A stretch of 40,101 nucleotides of DNA from Acinetobacter pragensis (GTDB taxonomy: Bacteria; Pseudomonadota; Gammaproteobacteria; Pseudomonadales; Moraxellaceae): assembly GCF_001605895.1 (NCBI RefSeq), contig NZ_LUAW01000035.1, positions 165-40,265 of the forward strand, in the 5' to 3' direction. Both the position numbers and the translations under genes were made by a program. Shown one piece after another: positions 8,833 to 17,574 of the stretch. Each line of letters opens with the position of its first letter. Positions within the stretch are counted from its first letter, which is position 1. The notes below the pieces were generated by a model, which saw nothing but the letters and a program-made list of their open reading frames with translations, was not told the origin of the DNA and made no database searches.

Positions 8833-9972
8833 ATGTTGTATTTATGGACACCTGAGGCCAATGGGGTTTGGCAGTGGTCAGATGGACAGTACTGGAAACA
8901 GTCGTCCAATCTTGAGCAGCTGATTCACGATCTGAAAGCGCACCATGGTCAAGAGGCGGCAGTTTTCTTTCCAAGCAGAGATACCCAGATTATTCAGCAA
9001 GTTTTTCCAAAAGCGCAGTATAAAAAGCTTGGCGCAGATGGAGTTAAATACCTGCTGGAAGAATATGTGATTCTGCCTTTGGACTCGATGCGGGTGCTGC
9101 ACCATTTTCAAAATCCGGATCAGCTGACTGTTTTAGGCGTTGCAAATACTGCTGTGGAAACACTGCAGTATGCATTGGCCTTAATTCCTGTCAAAGTTGT
9201 GGCTTTATTGCCGGATTTTCTGCTGTTGCCTGAACCGGAAGCTGGGGAAACTGTTTTAGCTAATATTAATGGTCACTTGCTGGTGCGTGAAAATGAATTT
9301 CTCGGCCAATCTGTCGATGATCTGTCATTGTTTTTAGATTTTAAGCAGAATGATTCTTTATATAAAACGGCAAATCTTAGTGCTGAGCAAATGAATAGCC
9401 TGCAAGCGGCAGTTGCAGAAGACCGAATAGAAAGTTTCCACTATGAAGTGCCTGTTATAAAAAAAATAAAACAGCATCCTTTTAATGTGTTGCCAAAAGC
9501 CAAGAACCAGCAGGGTATATCCGGATATTGGAAAGCCTGCGCTTCTGTACTGCTTGGGCTGCTTGTGGTGCAATTCAGTTATGATGCTGTGCGCTGGCAT
9601 CAAAACAAAAAAGTGGCGAATGCAATGGCTGTGCAAGCAGTTGATCAATTTAAATATTGGTTTGGTCAGAGCTATCCGGTCACAGAGCAAACCTTGAAAA
9701 GCCAGTTTGAGGCGCAATTGCGTCAAAGCCAAACAGGCAGTACTCAGGCTTTATCTTTAATCAGCCGTGTTGGCCCTTTGCTGATGCAGTATCAAATTAC
9801 GGCAAATCGTGTTGCGTATGATTCATCAGCTTTAAGTATGGAATTGAAAGCGGGCTCAGCGGAACTATTGCAAACTTTAACCCAGCAGCTTAAACAGCAA
9901 GGCTTTAAAGTTGAATTGGGGAATATTCAGCCGGGCAGCGCAGGGGTTGTGGGATTGGTGAAAATACAATAA
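8833..9972 (+). CDS. gspL: Type II secretion system protein GspL
   Basis: 379 residues in GspL layout: a cytoplasmic actin-like domain (about 1-210, starting MLYLWTPEANGVWQW, with EEYVILPLDSMRVLHHF and ALLPDFLLLPEPEAG), one transmembrane helix (about 235-250, ASVLLGLLVVQFSY) and a ferredoxin-like periplasmic domain to the end. GspL links the GspE ATPase to the inner-membrane platform. It overlaps gspM by one base. Other gsp genes are not in the window, so the L-M pair is separated from the rest of the system or lies in a split locus. Confidence 0.9.
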   Translation: MLYLWTPEANGVWQWSDGQYWKQSSNLEQLIHDLKAHHGQEAAVFFPSRDTQIIQQVFPKAQYKKLGADGVKYLLEEYVILPLDSMRVLHHFQNPDQLTVLGVANTAVETLQYALALIPVKVVALLPDFLLLPEPEAGETVLANINGHLLVRENEFLGQSVDDLSLFLDFKQNDSLYKTANLSAEQMNSLQAAVAEDRIESFHYEVPVIKKIKQHPFNVLPKAKNQQGISGYWKACASVLLGLLVVQFSYDAVRWHQNKKVANAMAVQAVDQFKYWFGQSYPVTEQTLKSQFEAQLRQSQTGSTQALSLISRVGPLLMQYQITANRVAYDSSALSMELKAGSAELLQTLTQQLKQQGFKVELGNIQPGSAGVVGLVKIQ

Positions 9973-10451
9973 TGAAAATACTGGAAAACTTGCAGCAAAG
10001 TACAGAGCTGCGCTTAGAGCGAATTCAGGACTTTCTGGATAGCCTTTCAGTGCGTGAAAGACTGATGGTTGTTTTTGCAGCAGCCTTTGTGGCGGTGGCT
10101 GCGGTGGGTTCAGCGCTATTCTATATGCATAAAGCGGCTGAACATCAGCAAAAGCGCTTAAATGACTTAAAAGATACGATTGTATGGATGCAGAGCAATG
10201 CAGTAACCATGAAGCCTGCCGGCGATACTGTTTTATCAGCTTCTGATAAAGTTCAGCGTGCAGCGCAGCAGCAGGGTTTGTCGGTTGCATCACAGCAGTC
10301 TGGCGAGCAGATACAAATTGCCGTTATGCATGAAAACTATGCTGTTTTAGCAAATTTCTTGACGCAATTGGTGCAGTCAGGACTCAGTATTGAGAAAATG
10401 GAACTGAGTTCTGAAGCCGGTCAGATTAAATTAACAGCGGCTGTACAATAA
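9972..10451 (+). CDS. gspM: Type II secretion system protein GspM
   Basis: 159 residues: a short cytoplasmic N-terminus, FLDSLSVRERLMVVFAAAFVAVAAVGSALFYMH (membrane helix about 32-52), then a coiled periplasmic segment and a small ferredoxin-like domain. GspM binds GspL and stabilises the inner-membrane platform. The motif S.RER preceding the helix is common in GspM. ATG overlaps the gspL stop by one base (TAATG), indicating translational coupling. Confidence 0.9.
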   Translation: MKILENLQQSTELRLERIQDFLDSLSVRERLMVVFAAAFVAVAAVGSALFYMHKAAEHQQKRLNDLKDTIVWMQSNAVTMKPAGDTVLSASDKVQRAAQQQGLSVASQQSGEQIQIAVMHENYAVLANFLTQLVQSGLSIEKMELSSEAGQIKLTAAVQ

Positions 10452-10487
10452 TCGGTAAAAATAAAGAACTGCCAAGCATGGTGTTTT

Positions 10488-10507
10488 GGCACAGCTGTGC
10501 CTATAAT
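10488..10507 (+). promoter_or_regulatory. pyrD promoter -10 with an adjacent 14-bp perfect palindrome
   Basis: GGCACAGCTGTGCC (10488-10501) is a perfect 14-bp palindrome directly followed by TATAAT (10502-10507), 34 bases before the pyrD ATG. A wider TGCCAA/TTGGCA inverted repeat (10470-10491) overlaps its left edge. No convincing -35 is visible. The position between -35 and -10 suits a repressor operator; the protein is unknown. Confidence 0.55.
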
Positions 10508-10541
10508 GTGGCGACTTAAAAAGCAGTAGACTTTTACAGAT

Positions 10542-11543
10542 ATGTTGTATTCTCTTGCCCGCCCTTTGTTGTTTTCTTTAGCACCAGAGCGTGCACATGA
10601 GCTGACATTATCCCTTTTGAAATCATCCTATAAAATAGGCATGATGCGGCAGGCTGTTCCTGCAAAACCAGTGACCTGCATGGGCATTGAATTTCCGAAT
10701 CCTGTCGGCTTGGCTGCAGGTCTGGATAAAAACGGCGCTTATATTGATGCATTGGCATCTCAAGGCTTTGGTTTTATTGAAATCGGCACCATCACGCCAA
10801 AGCCTCAGGCGGGAAATCCTGAACCTAGATTGTTCCGTTTGCCTGCGGCGAAAGCCATCATTAACCGTATGGGTTTTAATAATGATGGTGTGGACCAGCT
10901 GATTGAAAATGTCAAAGCGGCAAAATTCAAAGGCGTACTGGGCATTAATATTGGCAAGAACGCAGCGACTCCTGTAGAAAATGCTGTAGATGATTATCTG
11001 ATTTGCCTGAATAAAGTTTATAACTACGCATCTTATATTACTGTTAATATTTCATCTCCGAATACCAAAAACCTGCGCAGCCTGCAAAGCGGTGACGCGC
11101 TGACAGAGCTGCTGGAAACCTTGAAAAAACGCCAGCTTGAATTGGCGGAAGAAAATCAGCATTATGTTCCTTTGGTACTGAAAGTTGCGCCAGATTTAGA
11201 GCCTGAAGATATCCAGTTTATTGCCAACCAATTGCTTGAATTCAAAATTGACGGCTTGATTGTGACCAATACAACGCTTTCCCGTGAAGGTGTGGAAAAT
11301 CTTAAACATGGCGATGAAGCCGGCGGTTTATCGGGCGCTCCGGTTTTTGTGAAAAGCACGGCCTGTTTGGCGGCTTTTGCAAAAGTGTTGGAAGGTAAAA
11401 TTCCATTAATTGGCGTAGGCGGTATTTTGTCGGGCGAAGATGCTGTGGCGAAAAAGAATGCTGGCGCTGCCCTTGTACAGATCTATAGCGGCCTCATATA
11501 TACAGGACCTAAATTAATTAAAGACTGTGTCGACGCGCTGTAA
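10542..11543 (+). CDS. pyrD: Dihydroorotate dehydrogenase (quinone), class 2
   Basis: The fourth step of pyrimidine synthesis: oxidation of dihydroorotate to orotate with electrons passed to ubiquinone at the inner membrane. Present are the N-terminal membrane-associating helices typical of class 2 ([20 protein letters not shown]), [43 protein letters not shown], the catalytic serine in [12 protein letters not shown], and the FMN-phosphate site [10 protein letters not shown]. 333 residues, normal length. cvpA follows 5 bases after the stop. Confidence 0.97.
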   Translation: MLYSLARPLLFSLAPERAHELTLSLLKSSYKIGMMRQAVPAKPVTCMGIEFPNPVGLAAGLDKNGAYIDALASQGFGFIEIGTITPKPQAGNPEPRLFRLPAAKAIINRMGFNNDGVDQLIENVKAAKFKGVLGINIGKNAATPVENAVDDYLICLNKVYNYASYITVNISSPNTKNLRSLQSGDALTELLETLKKRQLELAEENQHYVPLVLKVAPDLEPEDIQFIANQLLEFKIDGLIVTNTTLSREGVENLKHGDEAGGLSGAPVFVKSTACLAAFAKVLEGKIPLIGVGGILSGEDAVAKKNAGAALVQIYSGLIYTGPKLIKDCVDAL

Positions 11544-11548
11544 AGATT

Positions 11549-12133
11549 ATGAATGCCATTGATATCTTTATACTGATTATACTGCTCATTGGAGGGCTTA
11601 ACGGTTTGCGTCAAGGATTTATTAAAGCCTTTGCGAACTTGGCAGGATGGATTCTGGCATTAATTGTTGCGGCAAAATATGCATCCATTTTGGCACCTTC
11701 GATGCTTGTACTCAGTTCTGATCCTGTGGTTCAAAAGATTGCGGCCTTTGCATTTATTGTATTGGTGATTGTTGTCCTCACATGGATAGCGACATCCTTG
11801 CTGAACGGTATTTTAAAAAGCTTGAAACTTGGCCCGCTCAACCGTCTGGCAGGCGGTGTGTTCGGCGGATTAAAGGGTCTGCTGGTGGTGCTGATTACGA
11901 TTCAGGGTGTTGGGCCTTGGGTAGAAAGTTCACCGCATTGGAAGCAGTCTAAATTTATTCAGACCTTATTGCCATATGCACCTTGGGCTGCGCAAATGTC
12001 CAAAGATGCCGCCAATGAAGCTATGCATCATATTCATTCTGAAGGCCAGCCAAAGTCTTCAGAACTCTCATCTGAAGCGGCTGCTAAAAAAGCGCCGTCT
12101 GATGGTAAGTCAACAAATAATCCTTTTTATTAA
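11549..12133 (+). CDS. cvpA: CvpA family membrane protein
   Basis: 194 residues with four predicted membrane helices; start MNAIDIFILIILLIGGLNGLRQGFIKAFANLAGWI is the canonical CvpA N-terminus. CvpA was named for colicin V export and is linked to envelope homeostasis, and it is typically found just upstream of purF, as here (24-bp gap). The C-terminal 30 residues are hydrophilic and variable. Confidence 0.94.
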   Translation: MNAIDIFILIILLIGGLNGLRQGFIKAFANLAGWILALIVAAKYASILAPSMLVLSSDPVVQKIAAFAFIVLVIVVLTWIATSLLNGILKSLKLGPLNRLAGGVFGGLKGLLVVLITIQGVGPWVESSPHWKQSKFIQTLLPYAPWAAQMSKDAANEAMHHIHSEGQPKSSELSSEAAAKKAPSDGKSTNNPFY

Positions 12134-12157
12134 TCCTAGCTTGTCTGCGAGGTTGCT

Positions 12158-13699
12158 ATGTGTGGAGTAGTTGGTATAGCTGGTAAATCACCCGTTAACC
12201 AAATGTTGTTTGATGCATTAACGATGTTACAGCATCGTGGACAAGATGCCGCTGGGATCGTAACTTGCCATGAAGGGCGTTTATTCCTTCGCAAGGATAC
12301 CGGCATGGTGCGCGATGTGTTTCATACACGTCATATGCGCGCTTTGCAGGGGAACTACGGCATTGGTCATGTGCGTTATCCAACTGCGGGTTCTTCTAGC
12401 AGTGCAGAAGCTCAGCCGTTCTATGTGAACTCGCCTTACGGCATTACATTGGCGCATAACGGCAACTTAACCAATGCGGCAGAAATTCATGAAGATCTGT
12501 TTAAAACAGATTTGCGCCACATGAATACAGACTCTGACTCAGAAGTCTTACTGAACGTTTTTGCGCATGAATTGCAAAAACGCAGTAAATTGACTGCATC
12601 AGCAGAAGACATTTTTGATGTGGTTTCCCGTGTACATGAGCGCTGCAAGGGCGGCTATGCTGTAGTCACAATGATTACTGGTCAGGGCTTGGTTGGTTTC
12701 CGTGATCCTAACGGCATTCGCCCGCTGATCTATGGCTCTCGTGAAACTGAACAGGGTAAAGAGTATATTATTGCCTCTGAATCTGTCGCGATTACTGCCC
12801 TTGGCTTTAAAGTTGAGCGTGATATTGCGCCCGGTGAAGCGATCTTCATTACGGCACAAGGCGAAATGTTCACTAAGCAATGCGCTGCTGCTCCTGAATA
12901 CAGTCCGTGTATTTTTGAATATGTGTACTTTGCACGCCCGGATGCCACTATTGACGGCATCTCTGTGTATAAAGCGCGCCTAAAAATGGGCGAAAAACTT
13001 GCGCAAAAAATCCTGCGTGAGTGGAGTGAAGAGCACGATATTGATGTGGTTATTCCAATTCCGGATACATCACGGACTTCTGCGCTCGAACTGGCCAATA
13101 TGCTTGGCGTTAAATTCCGCGAAGGCTTCATGAAGAACCGCTACATTGGCCGTACCTTTATTATGCCGGGCCAGCAGCAGCGTGAAAAATCTGTACGTCA
13201 GAAATTGAACCCTGTTGAGCTGGAGTTTCAAGGCAAGAATGTCCTGCTGGTTGATGATTCTATTGTCCGCGGTACGACCTGTAATGAAATCATTCAAATG
13301 GCGCGTGATGCAGGAGCAAAAAAAGTATTCTTTGCATCTGCTGCGCCAATGGTGAAATATCCGAATGTGTACGGCATTGATATGCCCGCTAAATCTGAGC
13401 TGATTGCATCAAACCGCAGTGTAGAAGAAATCCGTGAAATTATTGGCGCTGACCGCTTAATTTTCCAAGACTTGGAAGATTTAAAAGCAGCTGTACGTAC
13501 CACCAAAGTACCGGAACTTCAAGAATTTGACTGTTCTGTTTTTGATGGCGTATATGTGGCTGGCGGTATCAATGAAGCTTATCTGGATGCGCTGGAGAAG
13601 AAGCGCAGTGATTCAGCCAAGCTGGAAAAGTCAGACAAGTATATTGATGTCAATATTGATGCGGCATCGGTAGATTTGACCGGCGTGCGTGAAGAATAA
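12158..13699 (+). CDS. purF: Amidophosphoribosyltransferase
   Basis: The first committed step of purine synthesis (PRPP + glutamine to phosphoribosylamine). The N-terminal Ntn glutaminase uses Cys2 (MCGVVGIAG) with [14 protein letters not shown] and HNGNLTNA; the C-terminal PRTase has the PRPP loop [13 protein letters not shown]. 513 residues, close to the E. coli enzyme. No N-terminal propeptide, as in the E. coli type. The cvpA-purF pair is a conserved arrangement, and a terminator follows 20 bases after the stop. Confidence 0.97.
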   Translation: MCGVVGIAGKSPVNQMLFDALTMLQHRGQDAAGIVTCHEGRLFLRKDTGMVRDVFHTRHMRALQGNYGIGHVRYPTAGSSSSAEAQPFYVNSPYGITLAHNGNLTNAAEIHEDLFKTDLRHMNTDSDSEVLLNVFAHELQKRSKLTASAEDIFDVVSRVHERCKGGYAVVTMITGQGLVGFRDPNGIRPLIYGSRETEQGKEYIIASESVAITALGFKVERDIAPGEAIFITAQGEMFTKQCAAAPEYSPCIFEYVYFARPDATIDGISVYKARLKMGEKLAQKILREWSEEHDIDVVIPIPDTSRTSALELANMLGVKFREGFMKNRYIGRTFIMPGQQQREKSVRQKLNPVELEFQGKNVLLVDDSIVRGTTCNEIIQMARDAGAKKVFFASAAPMVKYPNVYGIDMPAKSELIASNRSVEEIREIIGADRLIFQDLEDLKAAVRTTKVPELQEFDCSVFDGVYVAGGINEAYLDALEKKRSDSAKLEKSDKYIDVNIDAASVDLTGVREE

Positions 13700-13718
13700 T
13701 TCACGCATAAACTCTGTG

Positions 13719-13744
13719 AAAAGCGGGAATTTCCCGCTTTTTTC
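13719..13744 (+). terminator. purF terminator
   Basis: AAAAGCGGGA / TCCCGCTTTT with a short ATT loop and a T tract. Confidence 0.9.
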
Positions 13745-13790
13745 ATTTATGATGGTCAAACAAAAGGCAATGTTGTTTTAAGGGATTGCA

Positions 13791-15680
13791 TTGAAATTAG
13801 TTGGCTATGCGTTTATAAAAAACAAAAATATGTTTTGGTCCGCTTTTATTTGTGCGGTTGCTGTGCTTTTAACTATTGTGATTATCAATATTATTGTTGG
13901 CTTACTGGTTTTTTATGCAGACTCAACGCAATCAATTTACTGGCATGTGCTCAGTCTATATTTAATTGCGCTCTTGCTGCTGATTATGTCGGTTTCAGTG
14001 CTTTACGAATTTTATATTTTCAGAATGGGCGGGCATTCTTTAGCTAAACAGCTGGGCGCGCGCCGCTTAAGCTTAATTGAAAGCATTCCAGAAGAAAGTG
14101 TTGCGTTAAAAATTACAGAACAGCTTTCAGACACCTTTTTAATTGATATGCCGGCCTTATATGTGCTGCCGAATGAAGTTGGCGTAAATGCTTTAACTGC
14201 CGGTTTTTATCCGCGCGATACCGTCATTATTCTGACGTGGGGCGCAATGCAGAATTTAGATGAAATAGAACTCTATGGTTTGCTGAGTCATGAGTTCAAT
14301 AAAATTTTATCTGGTGAGGCTGCAGAGAACACCCGGCTGAAAATTCTGTATAGCGGTTTAACGTCCTTCAGTCAGTGGGGCAGTAAAATTGCTAAGCGAG
14401 GTTTTTACCGCAATGGCGCAGTTCGGGAAAATAAATTTGAAACGGTTTTTGTGGCTATTGGTGCAGTGATTTGGCTGATTGGTAGTTTAGGGGTGCTGAT
14501 CACCCGCTTTATTAAATTTATTACGCTGGGCGGGCACACTTACCGTAATGACCAGAAAACCAAACGGCTAATACAAAATGATGCCAATATTCAAACATTG
14601 TTGCGGATTTATGTGCATCATTCAGGCTCCCAAATTCATAGTGAATTTGCGGAATCCATCTCGCATATGTGTTTTGCGAATGCGTTGAGTCCGCAAAACT
14701 GGATGAATATCCACCCAAGCATAGAACAGCGTATTTTTGAATTGAATCCGGGAATCATTCAGGATTTACAGCTGGAAAATCTGAAAAAATTGAAAAACCA
14801 GCCGTTGTTTAGTCTCTTTCGTTCGCTGGAAGAAATCAGCCCAGATGTCGTTTTACCGTGGAGTTCGCCGCAGCCTTTGCCATTGCTCCGCCTGTCGCCT
14901 ATCAGTTTTGCGATAAAAGATGCGATTAAACCTTTGAAATCCGAGATTCGCGCCAATTGGCGGCGTCCTGAGCTAATTGACCGGGCCATGCAAACCGCGA
15001 CGGGTTCCCGCGAAGTGATGGTCGCGATTTTAATGATCCGTCAATATAGGGAGTTTATACCTACAGATGCAGAGGTCAGCCGGGCTATTGTGGACTCATT
15101 GCTGAATTTGGACGGGCGGGTGCATATTGCGATTTTCAAAGAAGCCTGCAAAAATATTGGCGGCATGCCGGCAACCATTGCAAGACAGTTTTTGATGAAA
15201 TTGGCGCGCATTATTCAAGAGGATGGGGAAATAGGCTTGCTGGATGCATTGCTGCTGGAAAAGGTGAAGTTTGAATTGAATCTGATGCCCATTCATACCG
15301 CCACGGCTTTAGAGGATGTAAAGCCCAGTATTGTGCGGCTGATTGATGCCTTGCTGCATGTGCAGCAAATCAACAGTGATAGCCAGCTGGAAGTGCGTGA
15401 AATGATTTTAAAGCGAATTCTGAGCCAAAAGGAGCTGGAACGCTATAGCGATATTTCAGATGAGCCGATTGATTTGGCTGAAATTTTAAACGATATTGCA
15501 GGCCTGTTGCTGCGTGACCGGTTCAGTATTTTAGCAGTAGCCGAAATTTGTTTGTGGAATGACCGAATCATTACTCAAGATGAGCTTGATGTGCTGGAAT
15601 TGCTGTATTGGCGTCTGGGGTTTGAAACAGATGAAATGATTGACTTGATGCAGAAGAAAAATAGCCTGATGATCATTTAA
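13791..15680 (+). CDS. M48-like membrane protein with a broken zinc site (probable pseudo-protease)
   Basis: 629 residues. Two N-terminal membrane helices (about 15-42 and 50-75) and a third region near 220-245 resemble the integral-membrane M48 peptidases. The segment VNALTAGFYPRDTVIILTWGAMQNL...ELYGLLSHEFNKILSGEA aligns with their AGF...DAVI...HEFSHILNGDM block, but the HExxH second histidine (residue 171) is Lys, and the usual downstream R-E-x-x-A-D ligand region reads RNDQKTKRLIQNDA with no acidic ligand in place. The NIHPSIEQRIFELNP box typical of the family remains. The last 250 residues are helical and unassigned, with a tellurite-resistance-B-like tail possible. Start is TTG with AAGGGA upstream. 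Intact and long, so a structural or regulatory role is more likely than decay. Confidence 0.75.
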   Translation: MKLVGYAFIKNKNMFWSAFICAVAVLLTIVIINIIVGLLVFYADSTQSIYWHVLSLYLIALLLLIMSVSVLYEFYIFRMGGHSLAKQLGARRLSLIESIPEESVALKITEQLSDTFLIDMPALYVLPNEVGVNALTAGFYPRDTVIILTWGAMQNLDEIELYGLLSHEFNKILSGEAAENTRLKILYSGLTSFSQWGSKIAKRGFYRNGAVRENKFETVFVAIGAVIWLIGSLGVLITRFIKFITLGGHTYRNDQKTKRLIQNDANIQTLLRIYVHHSGSQIHSEFAESISHMCFANALSPQNWMNIHPSIEQRIFELNPGIIQDLQLENLKKLKNQPLFSLFRSLEEISPDVVLPWSSPQPLPLLRLSPISFAIKDAIKPLKSEIRANWRRPELIDRAMQTATGSREVMVAILMIRQYREFIPTDAEVSRAIVDSLLNLDGRVHIAIFKEACKNIGGMPATIARQFLMKLARIIQEDGEIGLLDALLLEKVKFELNLMPIHTATALEDVKPSIVRLIDALLHVQQINSDSQLEVREMILKRILSQKELERYSDISDEPIDLAEILNDIAGLLLRDRFSILAVAEICLWNDRIITQDELDVLELLYWRLGFETDEMIDLMQKKNSLMII

Positions 15681-15845
15681 AGAAAGTTTGATGTGTGCAG
15701 CTCATCTGCCTATTAATGGCGGAGCCAATAGAAACGTGCTGGAAAAATGAATATGAGCACGGTTTGAGCTGAATTAAAATAAAAGTACAGCAAAGTGCGG
15801 TTAATCCCGATAGAATATCGATGAACAATTTGGTGTGATGAAAGC

Positions 15846-16511
15846 ATGATGGGGCATCAGCGTGACATAATGGCGGCATTGGGAATCGATATTTGGATTC
15901 CTAAGGGCGCCGCATGTCAGCCTCATCAGCCTGAAATTTGGCGGGATCGCGCTGCACACGAGCCAATTTCAGAAATTATTTTGCCGCAGGCTCCGGCGGT
16001 GTTTGAAGCGGCTGTGCCGGAAAACCGTTCTGCAGAGCCTGCCATTGCGGCACAAGATGTTCTGGCAGATTATATAGGCGTTGCTGCGGAGCCAAAAGCC
16101 GATGTAAATCCGGTTCCTGTACAAGAGCTGCATGTACCTGCTTTAGAGATTTCAGCATTTTCCATTGAAGCGATCTGCTTGCCGCAATGCGTTTTAATTA
16201 TGGACGCTACGGCGGTTACCGCAGATCAGCAATTGTTATGGCGCAATATTCAAAGGGCGGTTTCTGCTGAATTTTTCAATCTGCAATGGCCATTTGCATG
16301 GCAGAATATGCAGGATGGACGTGGAGCTGGTTCTTATGTTCAGGGCTTTTTAGATGCCGTTGCTGTCAATAAAAATATATTGTGTTTGGGTGATATTCCG
16401 CATTTGCAGTCTTCTCAAAGCATTCAATTGGCCTCACTGCAGGAAATGCTGGATCAGCCGCTGTTAAAAAAACGCCTATGGCAATTTATGCAAAATAAAA
16501 TCAAGGAATGA
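15846..16511 (+). CDS. Probable DNA polymerase III psi subunit (HolD-like)
   Basis: 221 residues. The N-terminus (QRDIMAALGIDIWIPKG) parallels the RRDW..LGITQW clamp-loader-binding start of E. coli psi. After a low-complexity Ala/Pro/Glu-rich insert (about 45-110) the C-terminal half (VLIMDATAVTADQQLLW...) resembles LVMVANDLPALTDPLV..., and the tail SLQEMLDQPLLKKRLWQFM resembles ALTDLRANPTARAALWQQI. Psi bridges the clamp loader, chi and SSB. These parallels are drawn from memory of the E. coli protein, not computed. Psi subunits of Pseudomonas-type bacteria are known to be cryptic in sequence. The expected neighbour rimI is absent; a hydroxyacid dehydrogenase follows within 10 bases. Moderate confidence. 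Confidence 0.6.
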   Translation: MMGHQRDIMAALGIDIWIPKGAACQPHQPEIWRDRAAHEPISEIILPQAPAVFEAAVPENRSAEPAIAAQDVLADYIGVAAEPKADVNPVPVQELHVPALEISAFSIEAICLPQCVLIMDATAVTADQQLLWRNIQRAVSAEFFNLQWPFAWQNMQDGRGAGSYVQGFLDAVAVNKNILCLGDIPHLQSSQSIQLASLQEMLDQPLLKKRLWQFMQNKIKE

Positions 16512-16518
16512 AGTGGTT

Positions 16519-17475
16519 ATGACTCAGAAAGTTGTTGTTTTTAGCCAAATCGATAATGAAATTTTGATGAAACTGGAACAGCAATATCATGTTGTTCAAA
16601 TCAATCCGAAAAAAGGCGATGTCAATCAGCAGATTTTAGATGAAAGCCGTGATGCTGACGGAATGATTGGCGCAGGCCGTGTGCTGAATGAAAATAATTT
16701 GAAGCATGCTGAAAAGCTGAAGATTGTTTCCAGCGTCAGTGTTGGCTATGACAACTATGATGTGGGTTATTTAAAGCACAAGAATATTTTGCTGACGCAT
16801 ACTCCGCATGTCCTGACAGAAACTACAGCAGATCTGGCTTTTACTTTGCTGATGAGCGCTGCCAGAAAAATCCCAGCACTGGATGCTTGGACCAAGCAGG
16901 GGCAATGGGTTCGCACTGCTGGCCCAGAGCAATTTGGCGTGGATATTTATGGTAAAACATTGGGCATTATCGGTTTGGGGCATATTGGTGCGGCTATTGC
17001 CCGGCGCGGTTTTCATGGCTTTAACATGAATGTGCTGTACCATAACCGTCATGAAAAAATTGAAATAGCCGAACAGCTTAAGGCTGAATTCTGCGGTTTG
17101 GATGAACTGCTGCGCCGTTCGGACTTTGTTGTAATTGCAGTAGATTTAAATGCGGCATCGCAATCCCTTATTGGCGCCCGCGAATTGCAGCTGATGCAGC
17201 AGCATGCTGTATTGGTCAACATTTCCCGCGGATCTGTATTAGATGAGCAGGCGCTTATTGAGGCATTGAAAGCGCGCAGTATTTTTGCAGCCGGCTTGGA
17301 TGTCTATCAAAAGGAACCGCTGCAAAGTTCAGAACTATTCCAGCTGGATAATGCCGTGACACTGCCGCATATAGGTTCTGCAACGGCGCAAACCCGCAAG
17401 CGCATGGCAGAATTGGCCTATAAAAACTTAGTTGATGCATTGGCGGGCAAAACGCCGCGTTATGCTGTGAAGTAA
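16519..17475 (+). CDS. D-isomer-specific 2-hydroxyacid dehydrogenase (GhrB/TkrA-like)
   Basis: About 318 residues with the NAD(P)-binding core GKTLGIIGLGHIGAAIARRG, the catalytic arginine in VNISRGSVLDEQALIEAL, the acid in DVYQKEPL, and the histidine in TLPHIGSAT. NADP preference is suggested by NRHEK after the second strand (YHNRH). The family reduces glyoxylate, hydroxypyruvate or 2-ketogluconate; GhrB/TkrA are the closest types I can name. ATG 16519 is preferred over an in-frame GTG at 16513. It follows the holD-like gene with a 7-base gap, so co-transcription is likely. Confidence 0.9.
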   Translation: MTQKVVVFSQIDNEILMKLEQQYHVVQINPKKGDVNQQILDESRDADGMIGAGRVLNENNLKHAEKLKIVSSVSVGYDNYDVGYLKHKNILLTHTPHVLTETTADLAFTLLMSAARKIPALDAWTKQGQWVRTAGPEQFGVDIYGKTLGIIGLGHIGAAIARRGFHGFNMNVLYHNRHEKIEIAEQLKAEFCGLDELLRRSDFVVIAVDLNAASQSLIGARELQLMQQHAVLVNISRGSVLDEQALIEALKARSIFAAGLDVYQKEPLQSSELFQLDNAVTLPHIGSATAQTRKRMAELAYKNLVDALAGKTPRYAVK

Positions 17476-17574
17476 ATTTTTAAAATAAAAAATTAATAAC
17501 ACTTTCTTTCATGATTGCTCATTTTTCAATGCTATATTTCTGTGGTAAGCATTGAATCAGATTGGGATGTAGTA

